Shown here in pieces: positions 52,040 through 62,031 of a stretch of DNA of 64,000 bases. The notes below the pieces were generated by a model, which was not told the origin of the DNA, did not search any database, and saw only the letters and a program-made list of their open reading frames with translations. The translations under genes and the position numbers were made by a program. Each line of letters begins with the position of its first letter. Position 1 is the stretch's first letter. The DNA is from Sedimenticola hydrogenitrophicus (GTDB lineage Bacteria > Pseudomonadota > Gammaproteobacteria > Chromatiales > Chromatiaceae), in assembly GCF_029017505.1 (NCBI RefSeq), contig NZ_JAQGEI010000009.1:1-64000 (forward strand), read 5' to 3'.

Positions 52040-55000
52040 ATGAGTGATGTCCAAGATCATAGTGTGCTGAAATGGATCAGGGGTGAGCTTGACTCATCCC
52101 TGGACGCGGCCCGGCATGCGCTGGAGTCCTACGTGGAGGGGACCGGTCCGGAAACCGAACTGGACCGCTGCATCACCCAGCTGCACCAGGTACGCGGCAC
52201 CCTGCAGCTGATGCAGCTGTACGGTGCGGCGATGCTGGCGGAAGAGATGGAGCTGGTGGCCAAGGTGCTCGGTTCGCTCGGCGAGCAGCGCCGCAAGGAG
52301 TCGGCCGAGGCCCTCATGGTCGGTCTGGTACAACTGCCCGAGTATCTGGAAAAGATCGAATCGGGCACGGCGGACAACCCGATCCTGCTGCTGCCGCTGA
52401 TGAATGAGCTGCGGGCGGCACGGGATGTCTCCCTGTTGTCCGAGGTGGCGCTGTTCGCGCCGGATCTGGAGCGCAAGCTGTTGCCTGCCGACGGGTCCCA
52501 GGAGGCCAATCCCGAGTTGCCGGCGCTTACCAGAAAACTGCGCTACCGGTATCACAAGGCGCTGCTGGACTGGTACCGGGGTAGCGACAGCGCGGGTGGT
52601 CTGGAGCGCATCGGCGGAATATTCCGGGAGCTGGAGCAGGCGGCCTGGACGGATCAGGTGCAGCGCCTGTTCCGGGTCGGTCAGGCGGTGGTCAACGCCC
52701 TGCGTGACGGCGGCCTCGGCTCCGGCATTGCCACCAAGTTGCTGGTGGGCAAGATCGACCGGGAGATCAAACGGATCATCGATGCGGGTGAACAGCCCGT
52801 CGCGGCCGCGCCCTCCAATGACCTGGTGAAAAATCTGCTTTACTACACCGCCTGCGCGGATTCCTCCGATCCGGTGGTGGCGCAGGTCAGGCAGGAGTTT
52901 GATCTGACCCAGGGTCCGCTCGGCCAGGCGGATCTGGCCGGCGAACAGGCCGACCTGCACGCGCCCGGCCGGGAACTGCTCGAATCGCTGCGCTGCGCCA
53001 TCAGTGCCGACCTGACCGCCATCAAGGACCAGCTCGACCTGTTCATCCGCGGCAAGCGGGAGGATCTCGGTCGGCTGCAGGCGCAACAGGAGCCGCTGAA
53101 GAAACTGGCCGATACCCTCGGCATGGTCGGCCAGGGCGAGCTGCGGTCACGGCTGATGCGCCAGGCCGACAAGCTGGCCGAGATCGTCGCCGCCGGCACC
53201 CAGCCCGACGAGCAGGACCTGATGGCCATGGCCAGCGACATCCTGTTTATCGAAACCTCGCTGGACAACCTCTCGGTGGTTCGCCGCTATGCCCGGCCGC
53301 AGAGCGATCAGGTAAGCTCCATGCTGCCTGAAGGCGAGTTCGAGCGGCTGGTCGACTCGGTGATGCATGAGGCGGGAATCGACATGGCCCGCAATAAAGA
53401 GGCCATCATCAACTTTATCGAAACACCCGACAACCGGGCGCTGCTGGCGGACGTGCCGCGCCGCTTCAACGGCATCGCCGGTGCCTTCAGCGTGCTGTCG
53501 CTGAGTGATGCGGCGGTCTCGATGCGGCGCCTGAACCGTTATGTGGAACAGACCCTGCTCGGTGAGACCGAAGTGCCCAGCGCCGCCGATCTGGACGCCT
53601 TTGCCGATGCCGTCACCGGAATTGAATACTTCATGGAGGCGGTCAGCGAGGGGCGCGGTATCCATCCGGAGATTCTCGATGTCACCCGGGATGCCCTGGC
53701 GCGTCTCAAGGTGCCCGAATCCGCGCACGGCGATGAGCCGCCAGCGCTCGAAGAGACGCCAGAACAGGCCCCCTTGACGGCACCCGTCACCGACAGCGCG
53801 GCACTGGAGGAGGCGGTAGAAAGCCGCGCCGCCGGCGAGCCGGCGGAAGCCGCGCCGGCGCCCACCCCATCGGCGGACAAGCCCGCCCTGGAGGATATCG
53901 ACGCCGAGATACTTGAAATCTTCATCGAGGAGGCGGAAGAGGAGCTGGCGGCCATCCAGGAGTACCTGCCGCGCTGGTGCAAGAACCGCGACGACCGGGA
54001 TGCATTGACCACCTTCCGGCGCTCTTTCCACACCCTCAAGGGGAGCGGGCGGCTGGTGGGGGCCAAGACCATCGGCGAGTTTGCCTGGGCGATTGAGAAC
54101 CTGCTCAACCGGGTGATCGACGAGACCATCGAGGTATCACCGGGTGTTATTGAGCTGCTGAATGAGGCGGTCGGGATACTGCCCGAACTGATCGAGTGCC
54201 AGAAGCGTGGTGTCGCTGCCACCGTCGACCCCCAGTCGCTGATGGATCGGGCCGAGGCCCTGGCGCAGCCGGGGCGCGCCGCGCCGCCGGTCCCGCGCTC
54301 CTCCGAGGCTTTCGTGGCGTCGGAAGCGCCGCTGTCGGCGGAACAGCGACTGGATGCGCTGGAGGAACAGATTGCCGAAGACGAGTCGATGGGGTTCGCC
54401 GCGGCGGATGCAGCGGCCGATGAACCAGAAGCGGAACCGGTCCTGGAGTCGCTCCCGGAGCCGGTTTCCGAGCTGGCGGCGGTCGATGAGACAACCCCGG
54501 CAGCCGCCGCCGAGACCGTCCCGGCCCCGATCAACATGGACGAGACGCTGCTGGAGATCTTCGAAGCCGAGTCCAGGACCCACATCGAGACCCTGAGTCA
54601 GTTTCGTGAAGCCTGCAGCGGTAATCCCCTCGCCTGCCGCATCGGCAAGGAACTGGTGCGGGCGCTGCATACCCTGCACGGCAGCGCGGAGATGGCCGGG
54701 GTCGATTCCATCGCCCAGGTCAGTACCGCGCTGGAATCCCTGGTGGCGGACCTCAACAGCCTGGGTCGCCATGCCGATGGGGCGGCGCTGGAGCTGATCG
54801 GCCGCAGTGTCGATCTGTTCAACACTGTCCTCGGGGTGATCAATGTCCCCGGCGCGCAACTGCCGGACTGGCAGGCACTGGTGGGGGATATACACGCCTA
54901 TGGGCGCGCGGCCGAACAAGCCACCCCGTCCACCGGCGCGGTGGTGCCGAACGAACTGCCCGAGCCGGCTGCCCCGGCCGCCGGGGAACCAACCGCCCGC

Positions 55001-57919
55001 GAGGAGCTCCTGGACAGCCCGATCGCCGAAACGGTGGTCGAAGTTGCCCAAGTTGCCGAAGAGCCGGTCGCCGAGCCCCCGGCGGCGGTGACCGAAGCGC
55101 CGGCGGCCGTGGAACCGGAGATCGAAACCGAAGCCGAGTCCGTCGGACCGGCGGGTATGACGGATCGGTCGCTAGCCGAGTTGTCGGTTGAGACGATCTC
55201 CGCGGAGCCTGCGGATGAGCCACTGCAGGCGGAACCGGAGATCGCCACGGAGCCGCCCGTTGTAGGCGGCGGGACTGCAGTGGCGAGCAGCGCTCCCTCG
55301 ATGGTGGATCTGGAGGGTGACCCCGAACTGGTGGATATCTTCCTGGAAGAGGCCAGGGAGCTGCAGGAAGCCCTCGAGAACACCCTCCAGGCGGCGGCTT
55401 TCGAGCTCTCCGACAAACAGGTTTCAGAAGAGCTGCAGCGTATCCTGCACACCCTCAAGGGGGGCGCGCGACTGGCGGGGGCCATGCCGATTGGCGATCT
55501 GAGTCACGCTTTTGAATCACTGCTGACGGCCGTGGATCAGGCCAGAGTGGCCCCCGGTGATGCCTTGGTCACCCTGACCCATGAAGTGATGGACCGTCTG
55601 GCGGAGCAGATCGACGATCTCTCCAGCGCCCCCAGGCTGCGTGTCGCGGATGATCTGGTCGACAAGATGGAGGCGTGGCTGATTGCGGGTGGGCCACCAC
55701 CGGCGGCCACCGCGCTGCTCGCCGACGAGCCGGCCGTGACTGAGAGCATTGGCGAGGCGGCAGCGGCGTCCCCCCCGAGTGGCGTCGCCCCGGAGTCTCG
55801 GAGCACCGAAGCCGTTTCCGCGGCGCCGTTGGCCGGGCCGACCCTGGAGCCGGCCGAAACGGTAGCGGCCGATCTGTCGGCGGAACAGCCCGGAGAGGCC
55901 GTGGCGGAGATTGCCGATCAGGCCGAACCCGAACCTGATACCGAAACTGAAACCGAGTTCGAGCCTGATGCGGCGGCGCTGGATGATGCCGCGGCGCTGG
56001 CTGATACCACGGTGCGCGCCGGTACCGCGACGGGCATGGCCGCCGAGGAGCCGGGATTGTTGCCGGGTCGCGGTCAGCGCGAGCAGGTACGCGTCCGCTC
56101 GGACCTGCTGGACCGGCTGGTCAATTACGCGGGCGAGGTGAGTATCTACCGTACCCGTATCGAACAGCAGAACGGGCAGCTGGGATTCAACCTGTCCGAG
56201 CTGGAACAGACGGTCAGCCGGCTGCGTGATCAGCTGCGCCAGCTGGAGATCGAAACCGAGGCGCAGATCCTGTTCCGCTATGAGCAGGACCGGGGCGACG
56301 AGCCGTCCCACGACGCCTCGTTCGACCCCCTGGAACTGGATCGATTCTCCGCCATGCAGCAGGTCTCGCGCAGTCTGATGGAGACGGTCAACGACCTGGC
56401 CAACATCAACGGCTTCCTGGAGGAGCTGCAGGCGGAGACGGATACCCTGCTGCTGCAGCAGTCCCGCATCACCACCGATCTGCAGGATGGCCTGATGCGC
56501 ACCCGCATGGTGCCGTTCTCGCAGATTGTGCCGCGCCTGCACCGGGTGGTACGGCAGACCTGCAACCAACTGGACAAGCGCGCCGAACTGGTGATTCAGG
56601 GGGCCGGCAGCGAGATCGACCGCGGCATCCTGGAGCGCATGATCGGTCCGCTGGAGCATATCCTGCGCAACGCCATCGCCCACGGCATCGAGTCCCCCGC
56701 GCGGCGCGCCGAGCAGGGCAAGGCCGAGACCGGCCAGATCCGCCTGCAGCTCTCCCGCGAGGGCTCGGACGTGCAGCTGGTCATCTCGGATGATGGGGCC
56801 GGAGTGGATATGGCCAGCATCCGCGAGCAGGCGATCAAGAGCGGCCTGCTCGATCCCCAGGCAGACGTGGCTGACGCCGATGTGCTGCCGTTCGTGCTGG
56901 AACACGGCTTCACTACCGCCCAGGAGGTGACCCAGATCTCCGGGCGCGGTGTCGGGCTGGATGTGGTGGTGAGCGAGGTCAAGCAGCTGGGCGGCTCGCT
57001 GGACATCACCTCGCAGGCGGGTCAGGGAGCCAGTTTTATTATTCGTCTGCCGCTGACGCTGGCCATTACCGATGCCCTGCTGGTGGAGCTGGGCGGGGAG
57101 ATCTACGCCATTCCCCATACCAGCGTCGAGGGTGTGGTGCGGGTCTCCCGGCAGGAGCTCGAGGCCTGCTACAACGGCCGGCAGACGGCCTACAGCTATG
57201 CCGGCAAGGATTATCAGGTACGCTACATGGGCAATATGCTCAATGTGGGCCAGGTCAATCTCTCCGACCAGCGCAAATGGTTCCCGCTGCTGCTGGTGCG
57301 GGCCGGCGATCACCATGTGGCGATACAGGTCGATGGGCTGCTGGGTAATCGCCAGATCGTGGTGAAATCGGTCGGGGTCCAGGTCTCCACCGTGCGCTGG
57401 ATCTCGGGCGGGACCATCCTCGGCGATGGGCGCGTGGCGCTGATCCTGGATGTGACCGCGCTGGTGCGTTCCGATGTGGCCCAGACTGCCGCTCCGCACC
57501 CGGAAGTTGCCCGGGTCGACGTGGCGGCACCGGCGCCGGGAGTGGGGCGCATGGTCATGGTGGTGGATGACTCGATCACGGTGCGCAAGGTGACCGGGCG
57601 GCTGCTGGAACGGCACGGCATGAATGTACTGACGGCCAAGGATGGGGTGGACGCCGTTGCCATGTTACAGGAGCAGCGCCCAGATATCATGCTGCTGGAT
57701 ATCGAGATGCCGCGCATGGACGGCTATGAGCTGGCCCGTCACATGCGTAATTCCGACGACCTGAAACAGATTCCGATCATCATGATCACCTCGCGTACCG
57801 GCGACAAGCATCGTAAGCTGGCCATGGAACTGGGCGTGCGGCGCTACCTCGGCAAGCCGTATCAGGAGAGTGAGTTGCTGGACAATATCTATTCGGTACT
57901 GAATGAGGAGGCCGGATGA
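52040..57919 (+). CDS. chpA: Hybrid chemotaxis kinase ChpA (PilL)
   Basis: A 1959-residue histidine kinase of the pilus chemosensory system. Several Hpt modules are seen: an N-terminal degenerate one (LHQVRGTLQL, about residue 47) and three with good motifs, FHTLKGSGRL (about 662), LHTLHGSAEM (about 876) and LHTLKGGARL (about 1137). Long Glu/Pro/Ala linkers separate them. Then come the dimerisation and ATPase parts (LEHILRNAIAHGIES about 1538, GRGVGLDVV about 1635), a CheW domain (about 1672-1810), and a C-terminal receiver (LLDIEMPRMDGYEL). This is shorter than the P. aeruginosa protein. It phosphorylates PilG and PilH. Confidence 0.95.
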   Translation: MSDVQDHSVLKWIRGELDSSLDAARHALESYVEGTGPETELDRCITQLHQVRGTLQLMQLYGAAMLAEEMELVAKVLGSLGEQRRKESAEALMVGLVQLPEYLEKIESGTADNPILLLPLMNELRAARDVSLLSEVALFAPDLERKLLPADGSQEANPELPALTRKLRYRYHKALLDWYRGSDSAGGLERIGGIFRELEQAAWTDQVQRLFRVGQAVVNALRDGGLGSGIATKLLVGKIDREIKRIIDAGEQPVAAAPSNDLVKNLLYYTACADSSDPVVAQVRQEFDLTQGPLGQADLAGEQADLHAPGRELLESLRCAISADLTAIKDQLDLFIRGKREDLGRLQAQQEPLKKLADTLGMVGQGELRSRLMRQADKLAEIVAAGTQPDEQDLMAMASDILFIETSLDNLSVVRRYARPQSDQVSSMLPEGEFERLVDSVMHEAGIDMARNKEAIINFIETPDNRALLADVPRRFNGIAGAFSVLSLSDAAVSMRRLNRYVEQTLLGETEVPSAADLDAFADAVTGIEYFMEAVSEGRGIHPEILDVTRDALARLKVPESAHGDEPPALEETPEQAPLTAPVTDSAALEEAVESRAAGEPAEAAPAPTPSADKPALEDIDAEILEIFIEEAEEELAAIQEYLPRWCKNRDDRDALTTFRRSFHTLKGSGRLVGAKTIGEFAWAIENLLNRVIDETIEVSPGVIELLNEAVGILPELIECQKRGVAATVDPQSLMDRAEALAQPGRAAPPVPRSSEAFVASEAPLSAEQRLDALEEQIAEDESMGFAAADAAADEPEAEPVLESLPEPVSELAAVDETTPAAAAETVPAPINMDETLLEIFEAESRTHIETLSQFREACSGNPLACRIGKELVRALHTLHGSAEMAGVDSIAQVSTALESLVADLNSLGRHADGAALELIGRSVDLFNTVLGVINVPGAQLPDWQALVGDIHAYGRAAEQATPSTGAVVPNELPEPAAPAAGEPTAREELLDSPIAETVVEVAQVAEEPVAEPPAAVTEAPAAVEPEIETEAESVGPAGMTDRSLAELSVETISAEPADEPLQAEPEIATEPPVVGGGTAVASSAPSMVDLEGDPELVDIFLEEARELQEALENTLQAAAFELSDKQVSEELQRILHTLKGGARLAGAMPIGDLSHAFESLLTAVDQARVAPGDALVTLTHEVMDRLAEQIDDLSSAPRLRVADDLVDKMEAWLIAGGPPPAATALLADEPAVTESIGEAAAASPPSGVAPESRSTEAVSAAPLAGPTLEPAETVAADLSAEQPGEAVAEIADQAEPEPDTETETEFEPDAAALDDAAALADTTVRAGTATGMAAEEPGLLPGRGQREQVRVRSDLLDRLVNYAGEVSIYRTRIEQQNGQLGFNLSELEQTVSRLRDQLRQLEIETEAQILFRYEQDRGDEPSHDASFDPLELDRFSAMQQVSRSLMETVNDLANINGFLEELQAETDTLLLQQSRITTDLQDGLMRTRMVPFSQIVPRLHRVVRQTCNQLDKRAELVIQGAGSEIDRGILERMIGPLEHILRNAIAHGIESPARRAEQGKAETGQIRLQLSREGSDVQLVISDDGAGVDMASIREQAIKSGLLDPQADVADADVLPFVLEHGFTTAQEVTQISGRGVGLDVVVSEVKQLGGSLDITSQAGQGASFIIRLPLTLAITDALLVELGGEIYAIPHTSVEGVVRVSRQELEACYNGRQTAYSYAGKDYQVRYMGNMLNVGQVNLSDQRKWFPLLLVRAGDHHVAIQVDGLLGNRQIVVKSVGVQVSTVRWISGGTILGDGRVALILDVTALVRSDVAQTAAPHPEVARVDVAAPAPGVGRMVMVVDDSITVRKVTGRLLERHGMNVLTAKDGVDAVAMLQEQRPDIMLLDIEMPRMDGYELARHMRNSDDLKQIPIIMITSRTGDKHRKLAMELGVRRYLGKPYQESELLDNIYSVLNEEAG

Positions 57920-58434
57920 GCCGGAGCCAGGAGTCCGCAGAGATCAGGGGCGTGCTGTTGCCGTTGCAGGATGGGGAGTTGTTGCTGCCGAACGCCGCCG
58001 TCTGCGAGGTGGTCAGTTACCGGGCGCCGGATGCCGTCTCCGCGCGTGCCCCGGAGTGGCTGCTGGGTGCCTTTGGCTGGCGCAATCACGCCCTCCCGTT
58101 GATCGCCTTCGAGCGACTGCTGGGTCAGGCGGGCGGTGAAATCGGCCACCGCGCCCGGGTGGCCATTGTCAATACCCTGAACGGCAATGACCGGCTGCCC
58201 TATATCGGCATCCTGCTGCGTTCGGCGCCCCACCTGGTGCGGGTCACGGAGAGCTCGATCGTGCCCTTCGCCGGGGACGAGCCGCCGCCGGGCATGGTTG
58301 CCGACCGGGTCATCATCAACGGGGTGGATGCCCTGATACCGGATCTGGATGCCCTGGAGTCGGCCCTGTCGGAGTTCGACCTCTGGGTCGCGGCGGATAG
58401 GTTGAGGCGGGGCGACGTTACGCATCATCAGTGA
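57916..58434 (+). CDS. chpC: CheW-like protein, ChpC-type
   Basis: A 172-residue single CheW domain (LLPLQDGELLLPNAAVCEVV, then GAFGWRNHALPLIAFERLLG). Its ATG overlaps the chpA stop by 4 bp. P. aeruginosa has the methylesterase gene chpB between chpA and chpC; here it is missing, so ChpC follows ChpA directly. It would link ChpA to other receptors. Confidence 0.85.
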   Translation: MSRSQESAEIRGVLLPLQDGELLLPNAAVCEVVSYRAPDAVSARAPEWLLGAFGWRNHALPLIAFERLLGQAGGEIGHRARVAIVNTLNGNDRLPYIGILLRSAPHLVRVTESSIVPFAGDEPPPGMVADRVIINGVDALIPDLDALESALSEFDLWVAADRLRRGDVTHHQ

Positions 58435-58578
58435 GCCCTCGCTCGTTAAGGGCTCCGACCCCTTAACGAATCCCGCGTTTATTTGCGTTCATTCGCGGCT
58501 GATTTTTACCGAACCTGTTTTTTTCCGGCGGCCGCGTGTAATATCCCCTCTCTTTACCCCCACCGCTGCGATAATCCC

Positions 58579-59454
58579 ATGTCAGAACTCACGGAAAAGA
58601 CCCGAAGCTCCAATAATTTCAACAAGTTGAAAAAGCGCCTGGAGCGCGAGGTCGGTAAGGCGATCGGCGATTTCAACATGATCGAGGCGGGCGACCGGGT
58701 GATGGTTTGCCTCAGCGGCGGCAAGGACTCCTACACCCTGCTGGACATCCTCCTGACCCTCAAGTCGCGCGCGCCGATCGACTTCTCCCTGCTGGCGATG
58801 AACCTGGACCAGAAACAGCCGGGCTTCCCCGCCGATGTGCTCCCCGGCTATCTGCAGCGGCTGGGGGTGGAGTACCGCATCGTCGAGGAGGACACCTACT
58901 CGGTGGTGCAGGAGAAGATCCCCGCCGGCAAGACCACCTGCTCGCTCTGTTCGCGGTTGCGCCGGGGCATCATCTACCGGGTGGCCAGCGAGCTGGGGGT
59001 GACCAAGATCGCCCTCGGTCATCACCGGGACGACATCGTCGAGACCCTGTTCCTGAACATGTTCTTCGGCTCCAGGCTCAAGGCGATGCCGCCCAAGCTG
59101 CATACCGATGACGGCCGCCACGTGGTGATCCGTCCCCTGGCCTATTGTGCCGAGAAGGATATCGCCCGCTACAGCCGAACCCGGGCGTTTCCCATCATCC
59201 CCTGCAATCTCTGCGGTTCCCAGGAGAACCTGCAGCGCCAGCAGATCAAGCAGATGCTGGCGGCGTGGGAACAGCAGTATCCGGGGCGCACGGCCAACAT
59301 CTTCAGCGCCCTCTCCAGCGTGGTGCCGTCCCATTTGGCCGATAACACCCTGTACGACTTCAAGAATCTCGGTGCCGCGGCGAGTGAAGGGGATACGGTA
59401 TTCGATCCCCCCGAGATCGCCGGGCCGGCGCTGGGGATCTACAAGATCGGCTGA
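58579..59454 (+). CDS. ttcA: tRNA 2-thiocytidine(32) synthetase TtcA
   Basis: A 291-residue PP-loop ATPase with an Fe-S cluster that puts sulfur on C32 of some tRNAs. The PP-loop is [13 protein letters not shown], and the cysteine pairs are [10 protein letters not shown] and [12 protein letters not shown] 58579 (MSELTEK) is chosen; the frame extends upstream through a repeat-like sequence with no match. It is convergent with rsmE. Confidence 0.95.
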   Translation: MSELTEKTRSSNNFNKLKKRLEREVGKAIGDFNMIEAGDRVMVCLSGGKDSYTLLDILLTLKSRAPIDFSLLAMNLDQKQPGFPADVLPGYLQRLGVEYRIVEEDTYSVVQEKIPAGKTTCSLCSRLRRGIIYRVASELGVTKIALGHHRDDIVETLFLNMFFGSRLKAMPPKLHTDDGRHVVIRPLAYCAEKDIARYSRTRAFPIIPCNLCGSQENLQRQQIKQMLAAWEQQYPGRTANIFSALSSVVPSHLADNTLYDFKNLGAAASEGDTVFDPPEIAGPALGIYKIG

Positions 59455-59532
59455 TCCGGCATGTCCGTAGGGGCAACCCCCTGTGGTGGCCTTTGAGGCG
59501 CATCGGGCCCGGCTTTGCTGCTGGTAGTTAAC

Positions 59533-60267
59533 TCAGCGGAAATCCCCCCACAGCGCCTGGATGACGGCGATCGCCGCCAGCGGCGCGGTCTCGGTGCGCA
59601 GCACCCGCGGGCCCAGGCGCACACTACTGAATCCGGCCGTGGCGGCCAGGTTCCGCTCCATCTCCGACAGGCCCCCCTCGGGGCCGATCAGCAGACTTAT
59701 TTCGCCCCGCGGTGGATCGAGTTCGGGTAGGGAGTGTTCACTCCGGTGATCCAGCAGCAGACCTCCCCGGATCTCCCCGGAGGTGAGCCATTCGGAAAGA
59801 TCCACTACCTCGTGGCACAGCGGAATGCGGCGACGGCCCGACTGCTCGCAGGCGGCGATGATCACCTGCCGCCAGTGCTGTAACTTCTTCTCCAATCGCT
59901 CGCCGGGCAGGCGCACCACGCAGCGTTCGCTGATCAGCGGGGTGATGCCGGTGACCCCCAGCTCCACCGCCTTCTGGATGGCGAAGTCCATCCGCTCGCC
60001 CTTGGAGATGGCGATGGCCAGCTGGATCTGCAGGGCGGCGGGGGCTTCCGCGGGCTCCAGCCGCTGTTCAATCCGGGCGCCGGTGCTGCGCTTGGTCACC
60101 TCGCCCAGGCGGGCCCTGTAGTCGTGGCCGTCACCGTTGAACAGGATAATCTCCGCCCCGGGCTTCAGGCGCAGCACCTGGGTCAGGTGGCGCGCCGGTC
60201 CCTCTTCCAGGATCAGGCTGACACCTGATTGAAGTGGCTGGCTGGTGTAGATGCGGTGTTGTTGCAT
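59533..60267 (-). CDS. rsmE: 16S rRNA m3U1498 methyltransferase
   Basis: A 244-residue SPOUT-fold methyltransferase. LIGPEGGLSEMERNLA and LRTETAPLAAIAVIQ form the knot, and the N-terminal PUA-like part begins MQQHRIYTSQPLQ. It follows bioA by one base on the same strand. Confidence 0.95.
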   Translation of the reverse strand: MQQHRIYTSQPLQSGVSLILEEGPARHLTQVLRLKPGAEIILFNGDGHDYRARLGEVTKRSTGARIEQRLEPAEAPAALQIQLAIAISKGERMDFAIQKAVELGVTGITPLISERCVVRLPGERLEKKLQHWRQVIIAACEQSGRRRIPLCHEVVDLSEWLTSGEIRGGLLLDHRSEHSLPELDPPRGEISLLIGPEGGLSEMERNLAATAGFSSVRLGPRVLRTETAPLAAIAVIQALWGDFR

Positions 60268-60268
60268 A

Positions 60269-61621
60269 TCAGTCCCGTGTGGCCAGGTCGATGCCTTCGG
60301 TGGCGATGCGCGCCAGTTCCCGGATCTGCTCCGGGGTGATCACGTAGGGCGGCATGAAGTAGGTGACATTGCCCAGTGGCCGCAACAGTGCACCACGGCT
60401 CAGGGCGTGCTGGTAGACCCGCAGGCCACGCCGCTCCTGCCAGGGGTAGGGGGTGCGGCTCGCCTTGTCCTTGACCATCTCGATGGCCAGGATCATGCCG
60501 TGCTGGCGTACCTCGGCCACATGGGGGTGATCATTCAGGTGGGCGGTCGCTTCTCCCATCACTCGCGCCAGTGTGCGGTTGTTCTCGATCACATCGTCCT
60601 GGCGGAAGATCTCCAGGCTGGCCAGCGCCACGGCACAGCCCAGGGGGTTGCCGGTGTAGCTGTGGGAGTGCAGGAAGGCGGTGAGGTTTTCGTAGTCGTC
60701 GTAGAAGCTCTGGTAGGTCTGCTCGCCGGTCAATACCACCGAAAGCGGCAGGTAACCGGCGGTCAACCCCTTGGACAAGCAGAGAAAATCAGGGGTGATG
60801 CCTGCCTGCTCGCAGGCGAACAGGGTGCCGGTGCGGCCAAAGCCGACGGCGATCTCGTCGGCGATCAGGTGCACCTGATGGCGGTCGCAGGCCTCGCGCA
60901 GGCGTTTCAGGTAGACCGGGTGATACATGCGCATGCCGCCGGCGCACTGCACCAGGGGCTCGACAATGACGGCGCTGATCTCGGGGGCGTGTGCGGCCAG
61001 CAGGGCCTCCATGTCGGCGCAGCGGCGGAGCGAATAGTCCTCCCAGGACTCCCCCGGTTCCCGGGCAAAACAGTCCGGCGAGGGCGCGGTAAAGACCTCC
61101 ATCAACAGCGGCTCGTAGGTCTCCTTGTAGAGCGACACATCACCCACTGCCAGGGCACCCAGGGTTTCGCCATGGTAGCTGTTGGAGAGGGTGACGAAAC
61201 GGTGCTTGCCCTTGATGCCCTGGTTGCGCCAGCTGTGGTAGCTCATCTTCAGTGCCGCCTCGACGGCCGAGGAGCCGTTGTCCACATAGAAGCAGCGCGT
61301 GAGTCCCGGCGGGGCGAGCGCCACCAGCCGCTCGGCCAGCTGGATGGCCGGCTCATGGGAAAAGCCGGCCAGCATCACGTGCTCCAGCTGGTCCACCTGG
61401 GCCTTGAGGGCGGCGTTGATGCGCGGGTTGGCGTGGCCGAACAGGTTGACCCACCAGGAGCTGACCGCATCGATATAGCGGTTGCCGTCGAAGTCCTCCA
61501 GCCAGACCCCCTCGCCGCGTCGGATGGGGATCATCGGCAACCACTCGTGGTCCTTCATCTGGGTGCAGGGGTGCCAGAGTACCGCGAGGTCGCGCTGGGC
61601 GATTTGCTGGTTGCTGCTCAT
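60269..61621 (-). CDS. bioA: Adenosylmethionine-8-amino-7-oxononanoate aminotransferase
   Basis: A 450-residue PLP enzyme making 7,8-diaminopelargonate for biotin. LWHPCTQMKDH and SSWWVNLFGHANP are BioA-specific. The PLP lysine is in CLSKGLTAGYLPLS, and DEIAVGFGRTG holds the PLP-binding Asp. It lies upstream of rsmE, an order also seen in pseudomonads. The other bio genes are not present. Confidence 0.97.
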   Translation of the reverse strand: MSSNQQIAQRDLAVLWHPCTQMKDHEWLPMIPIRRGEGVWLEDFDGNRYIDAVSSWWVNLFGHANPRINAALKAQVDQLEHVMLAGFSHEPAIQLAERLVALAPPGLTRCFYVDNGSSAVEAALKMSYHSWRNQGIKGKHRFVTLSNSYHGETLGALAVGDVSLYKETYEPLLMEVFTAPSPDCFAREPGESWEDYSLRRCADMEALLAAHAPEISAVIVEPLVQCAGGMRMYHPVYLKRLREACDRHQVHLIADEIAVGFGRTGTLFACEQAGITPDFLCLSKGLTAGYLPLSVVLTGEQTYQSFYDDYENLTAFLHSHSYTGNPLGCAVALASLEIFRQDDVIENNRTLARVMGEATAHLNDHPHVAEVRQHGMILAIEMVKDKASRTPYPWQERRGLRVYQHALSRGALLRPLGNVTYFMPPYVITPEQIRELARIATEGIDLATRD

Positions 61622-61777
61622 ACAGTGAATACCGGGTTAAAGCGTCAGAAGAGATAATAACAGTTGTGGTAACTCACGGGGTGATGGTCCTACCTTGCCG
61701 GCCATCGCGTGATGGCTCCATCAAGATCGCCCAACCTGGCAGACCGATCACTTACAGACCGGATAAGTAGTTACCAG

Positions 61778-62018
61778 CTCAAGTTTCGGATTTCATTTCA
61801 TAATGCCTGAATCGCTGAATTCGTAGGGTGGATAAGCGTCAGCGCATCCACCATGATTCGGATGACGGTGGATGCGCAAGCTTATCCACCCTACAGGTAC
61901 TGCGAACCCGAATACCTGGTTTGAACACAAGTATTTTACTATGCCTGAGGCCGGCTTATTTTTTGTAATCAACAGGTTAAGCGATATTTATTGTTGAATT
62001 TGAACTCCGAAGCTTGAG
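61778..62018. mobile_element. 241-bp MITE-like element with 7-bp target duplication
   Basis: Inverted ends CTCAAGTTTCGG (61778-61789) and CCGAAGCTTGAG (62007-62018), extending imperfectly to about 18 bp. They are flanked on both sides by the direct repeat TTACCAG (61771-61777 and 62019-62025). The interior is AT-rich except for a nested 72-bp palindrome. It has no coding capacity. Confidence 0.75.
61823..61894. repeat. 72-bp nested palindrome
   Basis: Arms GTAGGGTGGATAAGCGTCAG… (61823-61852) and the near-complement …AAGCTTATCCACCCTAC (61867-61894), including GCGCATCCACC / GGTGGATGCGC. It lies inside the 241-bp element and is of the common GTAGGGTGG family also seen near RAYT units. Confidence 0.75.
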
Positions 62019-62031
62019 TTACCAGTTGTGT

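Larger units (their letters stand above)
61622..62031. other. Intergenic region between NnrS-like gene and bioA
   Basis: 410 bp without a gene. About 240 bp of it is the MITE-like element at 61778-62018; the rest holds the bioA promoter region, in which I see no certain -10/-35 or BirA operator. Confidence 0.6.
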
